A stretch of DNA of 41,453 nucleotides from Rhizobium sophorae. Its GTDB lineage: Bacteria > Pseudomonadota > Alphaproteobacteria > Rhizobiales > Rhizobiaceae. This document shows, one piece after another, positions 35,890-41,453 of this stretch. Location: NCBI RefSeq assembly GCF_013087515.1, contig NZ_JABFCN010000008.1, forward strand, positions 1-41,453, in the 5' to 3' direction. Under the pieces are notes generated by a model, which did no database searches, was not told where the DNA came from, and was given only the letters and a program-made list of their open reading frames with translations. The translations under genes were made by a program, and so were the position numbers. Position 1 is the stretch's first letter. Each line of letters opens with the position of its first letter.

Positions 35890-38253
35890 ATGTTTCAGCC
35901 CAGCGAAGACGAAATCAAGTCGCTTGTCGGCCAGATGACGGTTGCCGAAAAGGTTGATCTTCTGAGCGGACGCGGGCTGTGGAAGACCGCATCGATCCCA
36001 CGGCTCGGTATTCCATCGATTGTCATGACCGATGGTGCCCATGGCGTTCGCTACTCCACAACCCAGATCGACGCCGGCGACAATGACGAAGACAGCCTCC
36101 AGGCGTTTCTGGCGGTTGTCGGCCAACAGGCCGATGCATCAGGCGGCATGTTCGGCACGACACGTCCTGCAACCTGCTTTCCAAACGGCAATCTGCTTGG
36201 CTGTTCCTGGGACGTCGATCTGGCCTACCGCATGGGTGAGGCGCTGGCGGCGGAATGCCAGGGTTTTGGCGTTCATCTCCTGCTTGGGCCAGGCATTAAT
36301 ATCCGCCGCACGCCGCTTGCCGGCCGCGCCTATGAATACTACTCCGAGGACCCCCTCATCAGCGGGGACATTGCCGCAGCCGTCATCTCGGGCCTACAGG
36401 ACAATGGCGTCGGCGCCTCGTTGAAACATTTTGCCTGCAACAATTCCGAGATCGAACGGACAACGACCAGCTCCGATGTCGACGAACGGGCTCTTCGCGA
36501 AATCTATCTGGCGGGCTTCGAACGGGTGATCGGAAAGAGCGCGCCCTGGACTGTGATGAGCGCTTACAACCGGTTGAACGGCATCCAGGCAGCAGAACAT
36601 CACTGGTTGCTCAGCACGGTGTTGCGCGAGGAATGGGGCTATGACGGGCTGGTCGTCTCCGATTGGCACGCGATTAAGGACCGTGGCGCGGCGCTCGCTG
36701 CCGGGACTGATCTCGACATGCCGGAAAGCCAGCCACGCAAGGCCCGCCTGCGGGCGGCGATCGAGGCGGGTGATGTGGCGCCCGAGGTGGTCGATGCCGC
36801 CTGCGCTAAGGTTCTGGCGTTCGTGCGCAAATGCAAGATGCATGAGCGGCGCGACACGGTCGCCGATCTCGACCGGCACCACGCTCTGTCGCGGGAGATT
36901 GCAGCGGAATCGATCGTCTTGCTGCGCAACGAAGGCAGGACGTTGCCGCTTGATCCGAATAGCACCGGCCGGCTCCTCGTCGTTGGTGATGGCGCTACCG
37001 TCCCCGTGATCCAAGGTTCCGGTTCGGCCACGACCAATCCCTATCGCGTCGACAGCCCCTTCGTACAGATTGCCGCGCGGGCAGGCACTGACTTCGAGGT
37101 GCAGCATCTGCCATTCCCCTCTGCCGCAGAGGTCAATATGCAGGCGTTGATCGAGGCGACCGTAGAGGCGGCGTCTTCTGCCGATTTCACAGTGGTGTTT
37201 GCGGAAAACGAGAAGAGCCGGCACGGCGAGGGCAACGACCGCGACACACTGAAGCTGGCCGCCAGCCACGACGCCCTCCTTCATGCGCTGGCTGCATCCG
37301 GTTGCAAGGTTATCGTCGTGCTCTCCATGCCGGATACCGTCGAAATGCCGTGGCTCCAGGATGTCGATGCTGTGCTTGCCGCGTTCTACGCCGGGCAGGG
37401 CGGCGGCGAAGCGATTGCCCGCGTTCTGTTTGGCGAGCAGAACCCCTGCGGCAAACTCTCTGCCAGCATGCCCGTGCGGATGCATGACATTCCCGGCTGG
37501 CACACCTATCCCGGTGAACATGGACGCCATCTATATAGCGAGGGTGTTTTCGTCGGCTATCGCTTCTACGATCTCAAGGCAATCGCCCCGGCGTTTCCCC
37601 TCGGGCACGGTCTCAGCTACACGACCTTCAGCTATGAGAATCTCTGGATCGACATACAGGAAGTCGCTCCGGGCGTCGCCTGTACCGCGAGCGTTACTAT
37701 CCGCAACTCCGGATCTGTCGCGGGTAAGGAGACCGTTCAACTCTACATTCGTCCGGTAAAACCCGGCATAAAACGGCCGATCCGTGAACTCAAAGCCTTC
37801 CGCAAACTGTATCTGGAGCCCGGCGAGGCGAAGATGGTACCCCTTACCCTCGTTGAGCGGGACTTCCAGTACTTCGACGCCGTCCGCTCCGCATGGGTGC
37901 TGGATGCGGAGGCTTTCGTCATAGAAGTGGGTGCATCATCACGTGATATCCTTCTGGAGGCCATTTTACCATGCCGGCCGGAACGTCCAGTACTGCCCGT
38001 GCTTTTGCCCAACTCTCCAGCGGCGCTGGTATTTGCCCACCCGAAGGCCGAGGCCGCTCTGGTTGACTTCTTTGTCGCCACACTTTCGATCTCCAGTGCG
38101 GAAGCCACGGCGCTTCTCGCGAAGACAAATGACTCCTTCCTCGGCTTTTATGACACCCTGAGCTGGTACGTCGGCGATAGCGTCAGGGAGACGGATATCG
38201 CCCGGGTCTTCGCGAGCTTGAACGACACTTGCGTAGAAGATTTGCTGGAATGA
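35890..38253 (+). CDS. GH3 family beta-glycosidase
   Basis: This 787-residue protein has the two GH3 catalytic domains. The nucleophile is Asp258 in GLVVSDWHAIKD. The likely acid/base is Glu447 in RHGEGNDRDTL, the position used by Agrobacterium-type beta-glucosidases. A C-terminal fibronectin-III-like domain reads SVTIRNSGSVAGKETVQLYI, and about 75 extra residues follow it. KHFACNNSE is the family substrate loop. There is no signal peptide, so it is cytoplasmic. ATG 35890 follows the MarR gene by 39 bases, and the stop overlaps the next start (ATGA). Likely substrates are beta-glucosides; the exact aglycone is unknown. Confidence 0.93.
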   Translation: MFQPSEDEIKSLVGQMTVAEKVDLLSGRGLWKTASIPRLGIPSIVMTDGAHGVRYSTTQIDAGDNDEDSLQAFLAVVGQQADASGGMFGTTRPATCFPNGNLLGCSWDVDLAYRMGEALAAECQGFGVHLLLGPGINIRRTPLAGRAYEYYSEDPLISGDIAAAVISGLQDNGVGASLKHFACNNSEIERTTTSSDVDERALREIYLAGFERVIGKSAPWTVMSAYNRLNGIQAAEHHWLLSTVLREEWGYDGLVVSDWHAIKDRGAALAAGTDLDMPESQPRKARLRAAIEAGDVAPEVVDAACAKVLAFVRKCKMHERRDTVADLDRHHALSREIAAESIVLLRNEGRTLPLDPNSTGRLLVVGDGATVPVIQGSGSATTNPYRVDSPFVQIAARAGTDFEVQHLPFPSAAEVNMQALIEATVEAASSADFTVVFAENEKSRHGEGNDRDTLKLAASHDALLHALAASGCKVIVVLSMPDTVEMPWLQDVDAVLAAFYAGQGGGEAIARVLFGEQNPCGKLSASMPVRMHDIPGWHTYPGEHGRHLYSEGVFVGYRFYDLKAIAPAFPLGHGLSYTTFSYENLWIDIQEVAPGVACTASVTIRNSGSVAGKETVQLYIRPVKPGIKRPIRELKAFRKLYLEPGEAKMVPLTLVERDFQYFDAVRSAWVLDAEAFVIEVGASSRDILLEAILPCRPERPVLPVLLPNSPAALVFAHPKAEAALVDFFVATLSISSAEATALLAKTNDSFLGFYDTLSWYVGDSVRETDIARVFASLNDTCVEDLLE

Positions 38254-38579
38254 CAACTGCATCACATCCAAACGATCCGCTATTGACGGCCGAGACATGG
38301 ATAGATGAAAGTCGCGCCGTTGCCATCGCAACGGTCATCGAAACCTGGGGCTCGGCTCCACGTCCGGTTGGCAGCCATCTGGTCGTCGACGCAGATGGCA
38401 ATTTCGAAGGCTCGGTTTCCGGCGGCTGTGTCGAAGGTGCGGTCGTCACGGCCGCGCTCGATGTGATTGCCGGTGGCACGGCGCAGATGCTAGAGTTCGG
38501 CGTCACGGACGAGACCGCCTGGCGCCTTGGACTGTCCTGTGGCGGGCGTATCCGCATTTATGTCGAAAGGCTCGACTGA
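38250..38579 (+). CDS. XdhC/CoxI N-terminal domain protein
   Basis: The 109-residue protein corresponds to the first domain of XdhC, the chaperone that holds and sulfurates molybdenum cofactor before insertion into xanthine-dehydrogenase-type enzymes. The pattern is VAIATVIETWGSAPRPVGSHL and SVSGGCVEGAVV. It overlaps the GH3 gene by ATGA and the Rossmann partner by TGATG, so the two halves are made together. The natural client in this window is NicB. Confidence 0.88.
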   Translation: MTTASHPNDPLLTAETWIDESRAVAIATVIETWGSAPRPVGSHLVVDADGNFEGSVSGGCVEGAVVTAALDVIAGGTAQMLEFGVTDETAWRLGLSCGGRIRIYVERLD

Positions 38580-39286
38580 TGCAGCTTGCCAGCCTGCAAC
38601 GTCTAAACGCTGCGCGCCGCAAACGGATCGCTGCGATTCTGCTGGCTGATCTTGACAGTCATACCGAACGCATCGTTCTAGAGGGTGATCCGCTTGACGG
38701 GCCGATCGCAGATCTGATCGAAGATGCCTTTCGCTCCGGCCGCTCGATGGCGTTCGATGCAACCGAGGGCAGAGGGTTCCTGAACGTCTATTTACCTTCG
38801 CCGCGTATCGCGATTATCGGCGCCGTGCACATTGGCCAGTATCTGACGCAGTTAGCAGGGCTTGCCGGTTTCGATGTGCGCATCATCGATCCGCGCACGG
38901 CCTTTGCGACTAGCGAACGTTTCCCTGGTGTGCCGGTCTCCACCGACTGGCCTGCCGATGCTTTTCTGCTCGATCCACTCGACCGTTACACGGCCTTGGT
39001 TGCACTCACCCACGATCCGAAGATCGATGATCTTCCACTGGCGGAGGCGTTGCGGACGGGCTGCTTCTACATCGGCGCGCTCGGTAGCAGAAAGACGCAT
39101 GCTGCGAGGACCGACCGGCTTGCGTTGGAAGGTTTCACCCCCGATGCGCTTTCCGCCATTCATGCTCCGATCGGGCTCGATATCGGGGCTTCCAATCCGG
39201 CCGAGATCGCCGTGGCGATATTGGGCGAAGTCATTCAAGCACTGCGGTCACGCCCTCTTTCGATACCTGGGGATGGAGCACGATGA
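38579..39286 (+). CDS. XdhC Rossmann-domain protein
   Basis: This 235-residue protein corresponds to the second, NAD-binding domain of XdhC: IAIIGAVHIGQYLTQLAGLAG, DPRTAFATSERFP, VALTHDPKIDDLPLAEALRT, IGALGSRKTHAARTDRL and APIGLDIGASNPAEIAVAI. XdhC is one chain in many bacteria; here it is split into two overlapping genes. The stop overlaps the next start by ATGA. It probably matures the molybdenum cofactor of NicB. Confidence 0.9.
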   Translation: MQLASLQRLNAARRKRIAAILLADLDSHTERIVLEGDPLDGPIADLIEDAFRSGRSMAFDATEGRGFLNVYLPSPRIAIIGAVHIGQYLTQLAGLAGFDVRIIDPRTAFATSERFPGVPVSTDWPADAFLLDPLDRYTALVALTHDPKIDDLPLAEALRTGCFYIGALGSRKTHAARTDRLALEGFTPDALSAIHAPIGLDIGASNPAEIAVAILGEVIQALRSRPLSIPGDGAR

Positions 39287-39426
39287 AATTCGGTCAGTTA
39301 TCCATCGACGACGCTAACCGGCGTGTGCTTGCTCATTCGCTGAGATTGGCCGAAGGCATTTTTTCGAAAGGCCATGTTCTGAAAGACTGCGACCTCGCGC
39401 GGCAGCCTGCGCATTCTGGCGGGTGA
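39283..39426 (+). pseudogene. N-terminal remnant of a molybdopterin-binding/MocA fusion protein
   Basis: ATG 39283 overlaps the XdhC stop by ATGA and gives 47 residues (MKFGQLSIDDANRRVLAHSL and more). These match the start of the long molybdopterin-binding/nucleotidyltransferase fusion proteins found in rhizobia. The frame shifts near 39410 and stops at 39424-39426. The middle domain is absent and the nucleotidyltransferase part follows in a separate frame. Confidence 0.65.
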
Positions 39427-39527
39427 GAGTCCCGATGAAGATGATATATTCGAATGGGTGCCGGGCGCCCGCTGATGGAGATCCAGACGCGGCCGATGCC
39501 ATGTCAGACCTTCGAGGAGAAGTCGCG

Positions 39528-40142
39528 GTGAAGCCAACAGTGGCGATCGTGCTTCTGGCTGCTGGTATGGCGACGCGCATGGGCCCGAACGGCGGCCACA
39601 AGCTGCTGGCCGAGTTTGACGGGATGCCGCTCGTCCGCCGTTCGGCGTTGACTGCGAGCAATAGTCATGCCGAATCCGTCACTGTGGTCGTCGGCCATCG
39701 CCAGGACGACATCCGCAAGGCGCTCTGCGATCTGCAATTGAACGTCGTCGCAAATCCGGACTATGCGTCCGGGTTGGCAAGCTCCCTGGTGATAGGCTTT
39801 GTCGCTGCCGAGGCGAATGGTGTTGACGGTGTCCTCGTCATGCTGGCGGACATGCCGGGTGTAACCAGCAGCGATCTCAACCGGTTGATTACGGTCTTTC
39901 AAGGTGGCAAGGGTGCGTCGATCGTTCGTGCCGTCTCGCAGGGCAAGCCCGGAAATCCCGTTATCCTGCCGCGGTCGCTGAGCGATGCCGTTCTGCGGCT
40001 GAAGGGCGACATCGGCGCACGCGACTTGATCAAAGCCTCCGGGCTGTTGGTGATTGAGGTTGAGATTGGCGACGCGGCGCAGATCGACGTCGACACGCCC
40101 GAGGCCATCATCGCGGCCGGGGGCGTTCCTGCGGAAGGCTGA
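39528..40142 (+). CDS. MocA-like molybdenum cofactor nucleotidyltransferase
   Basis: This 204-residue MobA/MocA-type enzyme has IVLLAAGMATRMGPNGGHKLL as the nucleotide loop, then VVVGHRQDDI, MLADMPGV (metal-binding Asp) and GNPVILPRSL. MocA transfers CMP to molybdopterin, giving the cytosine dinucleotide cofactor used by xanthine-oxidase-type enzymes. I chose GTG 39528, eight bases after GAGGAG; earlier in-frame starts (39501, 39435, 39423) add residues unlike the family. It seems to be the C-terminal part of a longer ancestral protein now working alone. Last gene of the importer operon; NicB is the likely client. Confidence 0.85.
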   Translation: MKPTVAIVLLAAGMATRMGPNGGHKLLAEFDGMPLVRRSALTASNSHAESVTVVVGHRQDDIRKALCDLQLNVVANPDYASGLASSLVIGFVAAEANGVDGVLVMLADMPGVTSSDLNRLITVFQGGKGASIVRAVSQGKPGNPVILPRSLSDAVLRLKGDIGARDLIKASGLLVIEVEIGDAAQIDVDTPEAIIAAGGVPAEG

Positions 40143-40487
40143 CGCGACACCATTTCGCAGATGTTCTCATCCACAGCCACAGTTCCATAATATGCTTGCG
40201 CCTCAAAAGCTTAGATTTCGCAGCAGCTTAGGATGGCTGTCGCGCAGAAAATACGTGAGTCGCTGGTTCGTTACCTGAGCACTAAACGGGCAGACCCCGG
40301 CTCAGTCGTACCGATTGACAACGATTGCTCCGAGTCTTTCTCGCAACACCTGAGCGGGAACTGTAATCTTGGACGGATTTGGCTGGATTAGAGCGATTCA
40401 GTTACGGTATCCGTAGGACTGCGAAGCGATTTGCGCGAGCCGGACAGCTAGAGACAGCACGTCCGCATCTCCTAAAGCAGGACCTTG
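40143..40487. other. Stretch without a recognised gene
   Basis: A 52-codon frame at 40233-40391 (start MAVAQKIRESLVRYLSTK) is open on the plus strand but has no properly spaced ribosome binding site and no known relative. Otherwise nothing recognisable is seen. It may be a decayed gene boundary between the nic-linked operon and core genes. Confidence 0.35.
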
Positions 40488-40736
40488 ATGAACGCGGATA
40501 TGATAGCCGCCTGGGCGGTGGAAAATGGATTCCATGCGATCGATTCCGGGAATTATCGTCGCCATGACAATGCAGGCGTGATCACGATCGAGATAAAGAG
40601 GATGTCGTTCCTCCTTATCGATGAGAGGCAAGGATTGCGACCGCGCCTCATATCGCGGTTGTTCAAAGACATATCCCTCACAAGCGGGAGCGGCCGCTTG
40701 CAGGGTCTTCTTCTTGACCGCAATCCAACTCGTTGA
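40488..40736 (+). CDS. Small hypothetical protein
   Basis: This is an 82-residue product. ATG 40488 has AGCAGGA five bases upstream. The first half is MNADMIAAWAVENGFHAIDS and the second half is basic (RPRLISRLFKDIS). No signal peptide, membrane span or known motif is visible. It stands alone between the MocA-like gene and the convergent rsgA gene. Coding seems likely from the start signals, but the function is unknown. Confidence 0.5.
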   Translation: MNADMIAAWAVENGFHAIDSGNYRRHDNAGVITIEIKRMSFLLIDERQGLRPRLISRLFKDISLTSGSGRLQGLLLDRNPTR

Positions 40737-40824
40737 GCGCTGACGCTATCACCGCAGCCCAGCCAATTCAGGGTGGTGGATCGTGGCTGACGCCGATGAG
40801 CAGCGTCGCAAACGTTTAGCACTT

Positions 40825-41453
40825 TCAATATTTCTTCTTGCGAACGATCTTGTTGCCGCGGGGTCCGCTCACGACCGGTGTTCGGTCGCGGTTTTCTGCA
40901 AGCACGTTCCGCCAGCGTTCCAGGCGATCGGCCACCAGAGCGCCGCTTGCGACAGCTGCATGAACCGCGCATCCCGGTTCATGGGCATGGGTGCAATCGC
41001 GAAAGCGGCAAAGCGGCGCCAGTTCGGTTATTTCAGCAAAGAGGGTATCTATGCCGTCGGCAACATCGCTCACGTAAAGCGTTCTTATTCCCGGTGTATC
41101 GATGACCCAGCCGCCGCCTGCAATTGCATGCATAGATCGCGCCGTGGTTGTGTGTCGGCCCTGCGCGTCATATTCGCGGATGGTGCCTGTTTTTTGCTTT
41201 GCGTCAGATTCAGGCCCAGTCATGGTATTCACCAGCGTTGATTTTCCGACACCAGAGGATCCCACCAGAGCAACCGTCTGGCCAATGCCGCACCAGGGCC
41301 TTAACAGGGAAACGGAGTCCGCGGAGCGCCCATTCAAAGCAATGACAGGCAGGTCACGCTGCAACGCCTCGGCTTGGGCCTGGAACATGCCAGCATCTTC
41401 CGCGGTGTCAGCTTTCGTCAGTACAATCACCGGATTGCTCCCGGCCTGGTTGA
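40825..41453 (-). CDS. rsgA: Ribosome small-subunit GTPase RsgA, C-terminal part (5' end outside window)
   Basis: The frame is open to the right edge of the window, giving 208 C-terminal residues. The GTPase motifs are in the circularly permuted order of this family: G4 (VLTKAD) first, then G1 (GSSGVGKST) and G3 (DTPG). The C-terminal zinc domain reads CRFRDCTHAHEPGCAV (Cys, Cys, His, Cys), followed by a basic tail ending VRKKKY. RsgA checks and releases factors from the maturing 30S subunit. It converges with the small hypothetical gene and marks the return to housekeeping sequence. Confidence 0.93.
   Translation of the reverse strand, partial: NQAGSNPVIVLTKADTAEDAGMFQAQAEALQRDLPVIALNGRSADSVSLLRPWCGIGQTVALVGSSGVGKSTLVNTMTGPESDAKQKTGTIREYDAQGRHTTTARSMHAIAGGGWVIDTPGIRTLYVSDVADGIDTLFAEITELAPLCRFRDCTHAHEPGCAVHAAVASGALVADRLERWRNVLAENRDRTPVVSGPRGNKIVRKKKY

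Overview
The window looks like the accessory part of a Rhizobiales (Rhizobium/Agrobacterium/Mesorhizobium-type) genome. This rests on the GC-rich alphaproteobacterial codon use, the style of the ABC transporters, and relatives recognised from memory. No rRNA, tRNA, CRISPR array or intact insertion sequence was seen. The two ends are cut: a ParE-type toxin C-terminus on the left and the RsgA GTPase on the right.

Positions 1-8090 are a patchwork. Intact genes are a LysR regulator divergent from an NTF2-like/SDR pair, the DNA repair gene tag, a ferredoxin--NADP reductase and a Fic protein with its own HTH domain. Between them lie debris: an alcohol dehydrogenase fragment in several frames, a ferredoxin with a shifted N-terminus, a moaA start fused to the reductase, and an alpha/beta-hydrolase tail.

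Positions 8095-14760 (minus strand) form an apparent amide-utilisation operon. In transcription order it holds a substrate-binding protein, a fused permease-ATPase, an acetamidase/formamidase, a second acetamidase/formamidase fused to an AraC-type regulator, and a RidA-family protein. A decayed SDR pseudogene separates it from the next block.

Positions 16045-25595 hold a complete aerobic nicotinate-degradation (nic) set. nicX-F-E-D-C lie on the minus strand and nicA-nicB on the plus strand, diverging from a shared control region. A NicR-type MarR gene lies downstream of nicX. NicAB hydroxylates nicotinate and passes electrons to a cytochrome c tail. NicC makes 2,5-dihydroxypyridine, NicX opens the ring, NicD releases formate, NicF releases ammonia, and NicE isomerises maleate to fumarate. 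The shared control region carries two related 14-bp operator-like palindromes and a perfect FNR/FixK-type box (TTGAT-N4-ATCAA).

Positions 25607-40142 continue on the plus strand with an unusual mixture. Two signal-less glycoside hydrolases (GH106-like and GH63-like) follow nicB with almost no gap. Then comes a tightly packed run: a PotDBCA-type ABC importer, an isochorismatase-like hydrolase, a second NicR-like MarR regulator, a GH3 beta-glycosidase, a split XdhC pair and a MocA-like nucleotidyltransferase. The last three are factors for the molybdenum cofactor of enzymes such as NicAB. I infer that the whole 16-40 kb block may be one catabolic system for import and deglycosylation of a conjugated pyridine (for example a plant nicotinate glycoside), followed by ring degradation. 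That is the most interesting hypothesis in the window and is not proven by sequence alone.
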